Positions 1-6,893 of a stretch of 9,186 nucleotides of DNA are shown here, piece by piece. A program made the position numbers and the translations under genes. Under the pieces are notes generated by a model. The model had not been told where the DNA came from and did no database searches. It saw only the letters and a list, made by a program, of their open reading frames with translations. Source of the stretch: Leptospiraceae bacterium (GTDB lineage: Bacteria; Spirochaetota; Leptospiria; Turneriellales; Turneriellaceae). Position 1 is the first letter of the stretch. Each line of letters begins with the position of its first letter. The stretch covers positions 1-9,186 of the forward strand of contig JAEUSA010000240.1 in the NCBI GenBank assembly GCA_016788945.1, given 5' to 3'.

Positions 1-428
1 TGATATAGTGTCGTCGCTCGGACACAAGTCTGGTCTTTGCTTTTCTTCTCGGCAAAAGCCATTGCTCGGTTAAAAATATCTACATGCCCTTGTTCGTGAG
101 CGACGAGCGCAGCGATGAACTTTTGCCACTTAACCTTTAGAGGTTCATTTGCAGAACTGGCAAGATTAACCCAACGCGGAAGCCTGACCTTGCAAGTAGT
201 TTTGAGCGCACTGCAGGTATTGTTGTAATTGTAACGGGTGTGCGCAAAGTAGCCGCCTTCGGTCCGGTTTTTCTTACGCATTTCTGCAAGGAGCGCATTA
301 CCATTTTCACCCGTTATGTCATAATATTCAGTATTGCAGTTCTTAATTTCAGGTTCGACCGCATGCCCATTCACTACCAAACAGAAAATCCAGAAGAAGG
401 CAAAGCTGTGTGCGAACCGGATTATCAT
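1..428 (-). CDS. DUF922-type secreted putative Zn-dependent protease (3' end beyond left edge)
   Basis: An open frame runs from an ATG at 428 to the left edge without a stop, giving 142 visible residues. Residues 1-23 look like a signal peptide: R4, a hydrophobic stretch at about 8-19, then G-H-A before a likely cut at residue 23. The mature part has Cys31, Cys72, Cys79 and Cys135, a P-R-W motif at 84-86, and H-E-Q-G-H at 111-115. This HExxH is the classic zinc-binding and catalytic motif. The order (tyrosine-rich strand region, cysteine pair, P-x-W, then W before HExxH) fits the DUF922 family, annotated as predicted secreted Zn-dependent proteases. Family proteins are usually somewhat longer, so I expect a few tens of residues to be missing. 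The gene lies 50 bases after recG on the same strand and has only a weak ribosome site (TTAGG about 6 bases before the ATG). The substrate is unknown. I am fairly sure of the gene and moderately sure of the family. Confidence 0.75.
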   Translation of the reverse strand, partial: MIIRFAHSFAFFWIFCLVVNGHAVEPEIKNCNTEYYDITGENGNALLAEMRKKNRTEGGYFAHTRYNYNNTCSALKTTCKVRLPRWVNLASSANEPLKVKWQKFIAALVAHEQGHVDIFNRAMAFAEKKSKDQTCVRATTLY

Positions 429-478
429 GGAGCCTAAGTTGACAATCGCCAGATTGCGACACGATGATACAATCTTTT

Positions 479-2545
479 TCAGTTTCCGAACAAGACGAGC
501 CCTTTCTCGAGCGTTTGCCTGATGTTCTTCATACCGGCAAACTGCCGTTGTACCTCGGGATGCTGGTGCAAAAATTCGACGGCGCTTTCGAGTAAAGGGC
601 CGTGCACGCGCAGGTCGGCGACATGAAATTCTGATGCCCCCGATTGCCTGAGCCCGGTCATTTCACCCGCACCGCGTAGCTCAAAATCCACCTGTGCGAG
701 TTCAAAGCCGTCTTCGGTGCGCACCATAGCATTGAGTCTCGCTTCGCCTTCGGCCGTCATGCGATCGGGCGCCACAAGAATACAAAAACTCTGATGCTTG
801 CCGCGGCCAACACGGCCACGCAACTGGTGCAGTTGCGACAAACCGAATCGATCGGGATGACGAATCACGATGACGTTGGCATTGGGCACATCGATGCCAA
901 CTTCAACGACGGTAGTCGCCACGAGCACCTGAATTAATCCGTCTTTGAATTTTTGCATTGCTCGGTCTTTTTCATCGCCGCTCAGGCGACCGTGCAACAG
1001 ACCAAGGCGCAGGTCAGGAAACACCTCTTTCTCTAAAACCGAAAATTCGCTCATCAGTGAAGCCATGTCAGAGTTCTCGCTTTCGTCAATCACGGGGTAG
1101 ATGATGTAAACCTGTCGCCCCTGAGTCACATACTTTCGGACGGCTTTGTAAATGCGCTCTAACTCGCTTTCCTGAAAGACTCGCGTATCAATCTTCAGAC
1201 GATTCTTCGGCTTTTCGCGTAGGTAGATGGGTTCAAGATCGCCATAGTAAGCCAGCGTCAGCGTGCGCGGTATGGGCGTCGCGGTCATCGAAAGCAAATC
1301 AGGTGTTTCCCCTTTCGAGCGCAGCTTTTCGCGCTGTTCGACACCGAAGCGGTGCTGTTCATCGATGATGATGAGCGCCAGATTGGCAAAGTTGACTTCA
1401 TCTTGAATCAGCGCATGCGTGCCGATTGCCAACAGCGATTCGCCGCGGGAGAGACGCTCGAGTTTTCCGCGCTTGTCTTTCGCGGCGTCTTTACCGATCA
1501 ATAGCTCTACGCCTTCGAACGAACCTTTCGGCAGTATGTTGAGAAAGGTCTGGTAGTGCTGGCGCGCAAGTATTTCTGTCGGGGCAAGGTAGGCAACCTG
1601 CAAGTTATGCCGCATATAGACGAGCGCAAGAATCAACGCCACGAGAGTCTTACCGCTGCCGACATCGCCCATGAGCAGATGGTTTACAGGGTGCGTGGCA
1701 GCAGAGTTCTTGAGCAGTGTGCCAATGGCGCGCTGTTGGTCTCCCGTTAGCTCAAATGGTAATCCACTGATGAGGTCTTCGAGTTCTTTCTTTAAATCTG
1801 GATGACTAACTATGCGAAATTTTTTGTCAATCTGGCGTATTGCCAGTTTTTTTTCTTCGTTCAGCACCGAAAACAAGACCAATTCGTCAAAGGCCATGCG
1901 CCGACGGGCTTCTTCGGTTTCGGCCATCGTCTGGGGAAAGTGAACTTTGTGCAGAGCTTCGGTAATACCCAACAAACCGAGGTTTTGCAGATTCGTCTGC
2001 GGTATATAATCCGTAATGCGTCGTTCATAGTTAGTCAGGCAAGTCTCGATTTTTTCGCGCAGCGACCTCACGGTGAGGTAGGCATTGCGCATGGCCTCTG
2101 TGATTTTATAGATCGGTACGATGCGGCCACTATGCTGCGGTGAAGTAACCTCGTCGCTGATGAGCTCCCACTCTGGATGCATAAAACTCATGCGGCCCCG
2201 AAACACCTCGAGCTTGCCCCAGCAGGCAATTTCTTTGCCCACAAGCAGCTGCTTTTGCATATATGCACCGGCATTAAAAAATGTGGCATAGATAATAAAG
2301 CCATTCGCCTCAATCTTGATCGTGAAGCGACGCCGACCTGCGTATTTCATTTCGGCATGCATGATCTTTCCGACTACCGTGACCATATCACCCGCTCGGG
2401 AGTTACGCAGGTCGAGTTTTTGTGAACGGTCGATGTATTTACGCGGTAGATAATAGAACAAATCGCGCAGATCTTTGACCTTGAGCCGACTCAGGACTTT
2501 GAGCTGCTCGGCGGAAAAAAGACCGGTGTCGGCGAGAGAGATCAT
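479..2545 (-). CDS. recG: ATP-dependent DNA helicase RecG
   Basis: This 688-residue protein is full length for the family (E. coli RecG is about 690). RecG is a cytoplasmic superfamily 2 branch-migration helicase that remodels stalled replication forks and Holliday junctions. The N-terminal wedge/OB-fold region is at about 50-150. Helicase motifs follow in order: Walker A GDVGSGKT at 293-300, motif Ia PTEILARQH at 322-330, the DEQH box DEQHRFG at 395-401, TATPIPRTL at 421-429, the HGR of motif IV at 518-520, EVGIDVPNA at 548-556, and motif VI QLHQLRGRVGRG at 571-582. The RecG-specific C-terminal TRG region (DGF, ELRGAGEMTGLRQSG, SEFHVADL) is at about 612-645. The ATG at 2545 overlaps the TGA of the upstream small gene by 4 bases (ATGA). 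There is no good ribosome site of its own, which suggests translational coupling. All key residues look intact. Confidence 0.98.
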   Translation of the reverse strand: MISLADTGLFSAEQLKVLSRLKVKDLRDLFYYLPRKYIDRSQKLDLRNSRAGDMVTVVGKIMHAEMKYAGRRRFTIKIEANGFIIYATFFNAGAYMQKQLLVGKEIACWGKLEVFRGRMSFMHPEWELISDEVTSPQHSGRIVPIYKITEAMRNAYLTVRSLREKIETCLTNYERRITDYIPQTNLQNLGLLGITEALHKVHFPQTMAETEEARRRMAFDELVLFSVLNEEKKLAIRQIDKKFRIVSHPDLKKELEDLISGLPFELTGDQQRAIGTLLKNSAATHPVNHLLMGDVGSGKTLVALILALVYMRHNLQVAYLAPTEILARQHYQTFLNILPKGSFEGVELLIGKDAAKDKRGKLERLSRGESLLAIGTHALIQDEVNFANLALIIIDEQHRFGVEQREKLRSKGETPDLLSMTATPIPRTLTLAYYGDLEPIYLREKPKNRLKIDTRVFQESELERIYKAVRKYVTQGRQVYIIYPVIDESENSDMASLMSEFSVLEKEVFPDLRLGLLHGRLSGDEKDRAMQKFKDGLIQVLVATTVVEVGIDVPNANVIVIRHPDRFGLSQLHQLRGRVGRGKHQSFCILVAPDRMTAEGEARLNAMVRTEDGFELAQVDFELRGAGEMTGLRQSGASEFHVADLRVHGPLLESAVEFLHQHPEVQRQFAGMKNIRQTLEKGLVLFGN

Positions 2546-2973
2546 TCTTGAGAGACGGAGCTAATGTTTTGCTGTGCGGTGTTTCTCCGGAAGTAAATGC
2601 TTTCCGTGAAAATTAATGCAGTAGGACCACAGGTGTGCGGAGTCATGTAATAGTTAGTCGTATACAAATTAGTCTTCACTCGTTGACTCGGTTTCAACCA
2701 CAATTTGATCAGACAATAAACCAACCAGGACACACTCACGCGCAAGGCGGCTGCGGCACAATGCAGGGTATCATATTCTGTCTCGGTAAAGCGGGTAGTA
2801 ACGATTTGAAAGTCTTCTCCTGTACGATTGTACAATCGTTTTGAACCACGCCGAACCGACATTCGCGTGAATAAACTTCTCAGCATGCGCGTAGTCAGTC
2901 GCATTATTTGTCGTTGTTTTGCCCTCCATAGTTGCGCGTGCTTGACTGGTAGTGAAACACTGGTAGTTAACAT
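2542..2973 (-). CDS. Small basic protein with ribbon-helix-helix-like core, DUF1564-like
   Basis: This is a 143-residue protein with no signal peptide. Residues 1-50 are strongly basic, with about ten arginines. Residues 56-92 read as a short strand (Q-I-V-T-T-R-F), a first helix starting T-E-T-E-Y-D-T-L, a turn L-R-V-S-V-S, and a second hydrophobic helix W-L-V-Y-C-L-I-K-L-W. That is the layout of ribbon-helix-helix (CopG/MetJ-like) DNA-binding folds. From memory, the stretch at 48-91 (Y, G, Q, R, E/D-Y/W, L, V-S, W-L and L-I at fixed spacing) also follows the DUF1564 family found in many copies in Leptospira. No similarity search was run. The ATG at 2973 is supported by AGAGGG six bases upstream. 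The gene overlaps recG by 4 bases and is probably co-translated with it. Function is unknown; a DNA-binding regulator is an inference. Confidence 0.75.
   Translation of the reverse strand: MLTTSVSLPVKHAQLWRAKQRQIMRLTTRMLRSLFTRMSVRRGSKRLYNRTGEDFQIVTTRFTETEYDTLHCAAAALRVSVSWLVYCLIKLWLKPSQRVKTNLYTTNYYMTPHTCGPTALIFTESIYFRRNTAQQNISSVSQE
2824..2839. repeat. Perfect 16-bp palindrome inside the small gene
   Basis: ACGATTGTACAATCGT equals its own reverse complement over all 16 bases. It lies within the coding sequence of the putative ribbon-helix-helix protein, encoding the R-L-Y-N-R at residues 46-50, about 135 bases after the start codon. It could be an operator, but it could also be chance: about 0.1 such perfect site is expected in a window of this size under equal base use. 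Confidence 0.6.
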
Positions 2974-2978
2974 ATAGA

Positions 2979-2985
2979 TCCCTCT
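2979..2985 (-). promoter_or_regulatory. Ribosome binding site of the small gene upstream of recG
   Basis: On the minus strand AGAGGGA ends six bases before the ATG at 2973. It is the clearest Shine-Dalgarno match among the starts in this window and decides this start over the internal Met24 and Met30. Confidence 0.65.
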
Positions 2986-2989
2986 ACTT

Positions 2990-3000
2990 ATTATATACCA
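2990..3000 (-). promoter_or_regulatory. Candidate -10 element for the small gene-recG unit
   Basis: The minus strand reads TGGTATATAAT. It contains a perfect TATAAT (2995-2990), and also an extended -10 form TGnTATATA (3000-2992). No good -35 is present 17 bases upstream, only an A-rich stretch. A start about seven bases downstream would fall inside the ribosome site, leaving a leader of roughly ten bases. Either the leader is extremely short or the real promoter lies elsewhere. It sits directly after the terminator of the preceding gene, which favours a real promoter. Confidence 0.4.
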
Positions 3001-3001
3001 G

Positions 3002-3024
3002 AAAACGGCGATTTTTTCTCACCG
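3002..3024 (-). terminator. Intrinsic terminator after the coiled-coil gene
   Basis: On the minus strand CGGTGA (3024-3019) pairs with TCGCCG (3011-3006), with one G-U pair, around an A-rich seven-base loop. TTTT (3005-3002) follows. The structure begins 23 bases after the TAA of the coiled-coil gene. The stem is short and the U-tract has only four bases, so termination may be partial. A T6C run just upstream can pair with the loop GA6 and compete with this hairpin. Confidence 0.6.
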
Positions 3025-3047
3025 ATCGCGAAAAAAGTGACTAACTA

Positions 3048-6000
3048 TTAACCGGGTAGCGAAAGAATCGTTTCAATGGTATGGATGTCAAGGTTAACGC
3101 GCTGCGCTATTTCTTCTGCGGTCCAGCCAAAAGTCGACAATTTACGAACCATGTCTTTTTTATCGCCCACACCAGCAGGTGACAATGTCTTCGTAATCGT
3201 TACCTTGTTCGCTGTTTCTTCATCGAGCGCCTTCATAAACTCAGAGAGCTGGCGCACTTTGGTTTCAGCGTTCTGTTCAATCTTCTCGATCTGCTGTACG
3301 CTCGACGACATCTGTTTACGCAGCTCTTCAAACTGCTTATTGAAAGTAATAATTTGCGTTTTCTTCTTTTCGATATCCGACATCAAATCTTCGATTTCCA
3401 TGAATCGGCTTTGCAATGATTGCAGCTCTTTTTCGTTTTTGTGCAGACCGACCATTTGATCGGTAATGGTATCGAGCTGGTCTTTGAGCAGGTGTGAGCG
3501 CTGCTCGACGCGCTGGAAAAAGCCATTGAGTTGTGCAATGCCCTCGTTGAGAGAATCGATGTGCTTATCCTGTGCTTCGATTTTGTCGATCGTCTTTTGA
3601 ATCAACCGGTTCTCATCGATCAGGTTTTGCATGAGCACGTCCGCTTTGCGACGTTCTTCTTCGATTTTGGCGTAGTGTGCGCTGAAATCATCAAGACTTG
3701 CCTGAACCCGTTTTAATTGTGTGGATTTCGCCTCGATCTCGTTCTGCATCGCCAGAACAAAGTTGATGCTCTCTTCGAGACGGTCTACCTTGTCGCGCTT
3801 TTCCTTGAGCATGAGCAGCTCTGTCTCAAGCTTCGTACGCATCTCTTTCATCTCTTCGACGCGCTGGTACACCTCGCCAAGCACCTGGTTTTTGCTCTCG
3901 GCCTGCTCAATTTTTTGCGAGAGTTCGCGAATGAGCGCGCGCATGCTTTCAGCGGTTTGTTTGCTTTTCTCAATGCTCATGCCTTCGGCCTTGAGCTCAC
4001 GCAATGCTTCTTTCAGGTCACGGATTTCCTGGCCGGTCGCGCGCGTTTCTTCAACGATTGCCGCATATACTTCTTGCTGGTTGTCCTGAAATTCACGGAA
4101 GGTGGATGTAGTCTCGGTTTTCATGTCCATGAGACGATCCATCAGCTCATTGACTTTGCCCTTAAAATCACCTACCGAATCTGCGGTCAGGGTTTGCAAC
4201 TGTGCCTTATGACGGTTCTCGCGTTCGGCGAGCTCCTGATCGAACAGCTTCAGCTGCTGGTCATTCGTCTGCCTGATTTCGTGTTCGATGCGGCGCTTTT
4301 CGCTTTGCAGCGCTTCGATGAGCGTTTCTTGCGATGTTTCGAGACCCTTCTTCATGTCGAAAAAGCGGGCAATGTTAAGCTCTATTTTCGCGCTGAATTC
4401 ATTTTCTTTTTCTTCGATGCGCGTGCGGAATTTCTGCACGGCGTCACCGAGCTCGCTGTCCATGTCGCGCATCAGTTCGGCGCGACTCTTATCGATCTCC
4501 ATTGTATTCTTATGGAGAGCATTTTTGGCGTCTTTGACGATTTCTTCAAGGCGCGATTGCGCGCTTTCAAAATGCCGATCAGCGTCGGCAATTTTGTCGC
4601 GCAGGTTTTTGTCCAAGCTGGTAAGGCTTTGCATGAACTGCCGCTCACGCTCCGAGAGCTCTTCGCGATAGTCGTTGAGGCCTTTTTCAGCGGCTTTCTT
4701 AAGTTCTTTAAGGTAATTGGCAAATTCTTTTTCCGTGTTTTGTGAAATATCGGCGACCTTGCTCTCTAAGTTTTCGCAGCGCTCTTCGGTCTGCTGAACG
4801 ATCTGTGTAACCTCAGCCTGTACCGAGCTCAGCTTATCGCGCAACATGCCTGACTCGCGCAGAATTTCTTCTTCGATGTCGCTGAACAGCTCGCGTGACG
4901 CGGATTTAATTTCGCCCAGGGCTTTTTGCAGCTCATTCTGCATTTCTTCGAGGCCGCGCGCACGGTTCTGCGCGAGGTGTGCAGCAATACTCTTGCTCAG
5001 ATCTTCAACTTCATCCAGTTTGTTCGAGAGATCGCTCTCGCGACGCGAAGCCTCTTGAAACAGTGTTTCGCGTGCGCGATTGTACTGATCGTTGAATTCT
5101 TCAATGTTCTTCTGAATTTTTTGCGCTTCGCTGCGCGCCGATTTGATGATTTCGTCTTTTTTGGCCAATGCGTCGAGGTCGAGGTTTGATATCTGGTCGC
5201 GAATGCGTTCGGCTTCGGTCGCGATCTCATGGAACAACAATGAACGCTGCTGCTCGAGTTCTTCGCGGAACGCATGCAGCTTCTTGCGCATCGTGTCTTC
5301 GGTGCCGCCGAGCGTCAGCTTGAGTGTCTCAAGCTTCTGCGCCTGTTCCTGCATGTCGCGCAGCAGGTCGTTCTTGATGTCGCGAATCATATCAGGAACC
5401 GTGACCTCGAGATTCTTTTCGGCAGAGAAAATGCGCTCCTGCAGATCGGTCACGGCCTGAATTTGCGTCTGTATACGGCTTTCGATATTCTGCGTGAGGT
5501 CCTGCGCGCTTTTTTTGAGATCTGCCTCAAGCTGTTCATAGCTATGCTCGACCTCGCCCTTGAGGTCGACATGCCGCGCCATCAGGTCATCGCGCAGCTC
5601 ACCCTGCATGCGCAGCGTCTCGTTCGTAATTTCTTCGAATTTCTTTTCGAGTACCGCGAGTATTTCGCCCGACTTGTCTTTGAGTGCCGCCTGGAATACA
5701 TCGATCATGTGCGCGGCTTCATCGTCGACCTGTTTGACGTGCTCTTGCAGCTTTTTGATTTTTTTCTGCTGCTGGTCGATTTTGTCGAGCGAATCGTTGA
5801 TGAATTTGAGCTGGTCTTTCACCGAGCGCGTCGTGTTGTCGAGCGACTGCAGCTCGCTATCCATCACGCGCAGATTCTGGCGCGTGGTTTCCACCGACAT
5901 CAGGTCGGCCTTTGCCTGCTCGAGCTTTTCGGTCAGCGCACCGAGGTATTTATCGGCATTGATGAGAATGGAGTCAAAACGAATCGTCGCGTCTTTGAGT

Positions 6001-6155
6001 TCTTCTTTTTTCTTCAGCGTGAGTTCTGCGAGCTCGCGCTCCGCCCGTTCGGCTATCGCCTTGATTTTTTTTAAGTTTACATTCGATTTGTCGAGCCGGC
6101 GCAGGAAAAGGGTAAAAAATACCGATGCCGCCACCGGTAGGGCGTACTCGAGCAT
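3048..6155 (-). CDS. SpiroCoCo-type membrane-anchored giant coiled-coil protein with C-terminal HTH-like tail
   Basis: This 1035-residue protein has one hydrophobic segment at residues 4-18, followed by R-R, so it is probably an inner-membrane anchor with the rest in the cytoplasm. Residues about 28-980 are almost wholly charged, helical sequence rich in E, K, Q, L and R. Only one proline (P254) lies between P7 and P993, and there is a single cysteine (C460), as expected of a long coiled coil. After a short linker (about 985-997), residues 998-1033 form two or three predicted helices ending G-W-T-A-E-E-I-A-Q-R-V-N-L-D. This resembles helix-turn-helix tails of the 'EIA..L.l....V..IL' kind. The layout matches what is annotated in spirochaetes as the SpiroCoCo family (from memory). 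A structural role, perhaps envelope or nucleoid organisation, is inferred. The ATG at 6155 lacks a visible Shine-Dalgarno. It is the first start after the upstream stop at 6201 in a 45-base gap. Long open frames on the opposite strand here are composition shadows. Confidence 0.85.
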   Translation of the reverse strand: MLEYALPVAASVFFTLFLRRLDKSNVNLKKIKAIAERAERELAELTLKKKEELKDATIRFDSILINADKYLGALTEKLEQAKADLMSVETTRQNLRVMDSELQSLDNTTRSVKDQLKFINDSLDKIDQQQKKIKKLQEHVKQVDDEAAHMIDVFQAALKDKSGEILAVLEKKFEEITNETLRMQGELRDDLMARHVDLKGEVEHSYEQLEADLKKSAQDLTQNIESRIQTQIQAVTDLQERIFSAEKNLEVTVPDMIRDIKNDLLRDMQEQAQKLETLKLTLGGTEDTMRKKLHAFREELEQQRSLLFHEIATEAERIRDQISNLDLDALAKKDEIIKSARSEAQKIQKNIEEFNDQYNRARETLFQEASRRESDLSNKLDEVEDLSKSIAAHLAQNRARGLEEMQNELQKALGEIKSASRELFSDIEEEILRESGMLRDKLSSVQAEVTQIVQQTEERCENLESKVADISQNTEKEFANYLKELKKAAEKGLNDYREELSERERQFMQSLTSLDKNLRDKIADADRHFESAQSRLEEIVKDAKNALHKNTMEIDKSRAELMRDMDSELGDAVQKFRTRIEEKENEFSAKIELNIARFFDMKKGLETSQETLIEALQSEKRRIEHEIRQTNDQQLKLFDQELAERENRHKAQLQTLTADSVGDFKGKVNELMDRLMDMKTETTSTFREFQDNQQEVYAAIVEETRATGQEIRDLKEALRELKAEGMSIEKSKQTAESMRALIRELSQKIEQAESKNQVLGEVYQRVEEMKEMRTKLETELLMLKEKRDKVDRLEESINFVLAMQNEIEAKSTQLKRVQASLDDFSAHYAKIEEERRKADVLMQNLIDENRLIQKTIDKIEAQDKHIDSLNEGIAQLNGFFQRVEQRSHLLKDQLDTITDQMVGLHKNEKELQSLQSRFMEIEDLMSDIEKKKTQIITFNKQFEELRKQMSSSVQQIEKIEQNAETKVRQLSEFMKALDEETANKVTITKTLSPAGVGDKKDMVRKLSTFGWTAEEIAQRVNLDIHTIETILSLPG

Positions 6156-6176
6156 ATTATGTCACATTATTATGTC
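6156..6176 (-). repeat. Direct repeat GACATAAT abutting the coiled-coil gene start
   Basis: On the minus strand the octamer GACATAAT occurs at 6176-6169 and again at 6163-6156, 13 bases apart start to start. The second copy touches the ATG. Between them the sequence ATAATG-TGA-CATAAT is also a near palindrome, with 5 of 6 pairs. It occupies the place where a Shine-Dalgarno would be, so it may be a regulatory site or simply AT-rich leader. Confidence 0.4.
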
Positions 6177-6200
6177 GCTTGTGCGTCTGCAAGCCTTTTT

Positions 6201-6893
6201 CTAAAGAGGCAACAGCTCTTTGCCCAAAGCGAGCGCAAAATCTTTCACGTGCGCCTGTTGGGTCTCGCTGAACGATTCGAGAATTTCCATACCGGCGTAT
6301 GTTGTCCAGAAACCAAAGTCTTTCGCCGTGTAGACGTCGAGCCTGCCGCTCCGGGTTTTGGCTCCTCCCGTAAGTCTGAACTCCGCCTGCGTATGCACAA
6401 TCGTCGTATAGACGTCGCCATTGACCAAATAGACAAAAAAGCCCACAAAAGGCCAGCAACCATACGTATGCAAGCGCATGCTCGACTCAGAGTTTAATAC
6501 TTTCACCTCGATGACCTGCGCCCCATCGGGGGGCGCATCAGTCGCGACAAAGACCTTCGCGCCGAGCCGACCGATCTCTTCACCCACAGCGATATGCACA
6601 TCGGGTTGCGAAGAGAAGGTGCGCATGCCTGAATTTTCATCGGAGGCCGCCATGCGCCCATAACCATCGAAGTCGATGCCCTTGTAACCCGGCACGACAA
6701 AAGCCTTACGAAACATCTCTGAACGATTCGCACTCTCGACAAAAACAAAAGGGCGGATATAGTAAGTGCCTGAAATAGCAGGCGCTTCGACAGCCTTCTC
6801 CGGCTGGCGGCGCAACTGCTGCAGATTTTCATAGTTTGAACCCGTTTTACACGATAGCACAGCTATGGATAAGAACACGAAATACTTCTTCAT
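6201..6893 (-). CDS. Putative lipoprotein of unknown function
   Basis: This 230-residue protein starts M-K-K, has a hydrophobic stretch at 4-13, and has a lipobox-like V-L-S-C with Cys15 as the probable lipidated residue. Spirochaetal lipoboxes tolerate such variants, so export and acylation are likely. The mature part starts with a polar linker (about 16-40). A mixed strand-like domain follows, with a hydrophobic run around 146-157 (C-W-P-F-V-G-F-F-V-Y-L-V) and a late D-F-G-F-W-T-T-Y segment at 192-199. I do not recognise a family. Its ATG overlaps the TGA of the metallophosphoesterase gene by 4 bases (6890-6893), so the two are almost certainly co-translated and may act in the same envelope compartment. 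The coiled-coil gene starts 45 bases downstream and could be on the same transcript. Confidence 0.85.
   Translation of the reverse strand: MKKYFVFLSIAVLSCKTGSNYENLQQLRRQPEKAVEAPAISGTYYIRPFVFVESANRSEMFRKAFVVPGYKGIDFDGYGRMAASDENSGMRTFSSQPDVHIAVGEEIGRLGAKVFVATDAPPDGAQVIEVKVLNSESSMRLHTYGCWPFVGFFVYLVNGDVYTTIVHTQAEFRLTGGAKTRSGRLDVYTAKDFGFWTTYAGMEILESFSETQQAHVKDFALALGKELLPL

Noticed and set aside
429..478. Possible terminator between recG and the DUF922 gene
   Set aside because: Only weak stems (AGATTG/CAATCT with a 13-base loop, CAATC/GATTG) can form and no T-run follows, so read-through into the DUF922 gene is at least as likely.
3717..4745. 342-residue open frame on the plus strand opposite the coiled-coil gene
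   Set aside because: It is the antisense of a coiled-coil gene whose Glu/Lys/Gln-rich codons give few antisense stops. The translation is a Phe/Leu-rich string with no motif, and no ribosome site was seen.
6178..6195. Small stem GCTTG/CAAGC between the lipoprotein and coiled-coil genes
   Set aside because: It has five pairs with an eight-base loop and no U-tract, which is too weak to call a terminator.
5274..6204. Plus-strand open frames of 266 and 214 residues overlapping each other
   Set aside because: Both lie fully antisense to the coiled-coil gene in different frames, with biased Leu/Phe or Ser/Arg composition typical of shadows.
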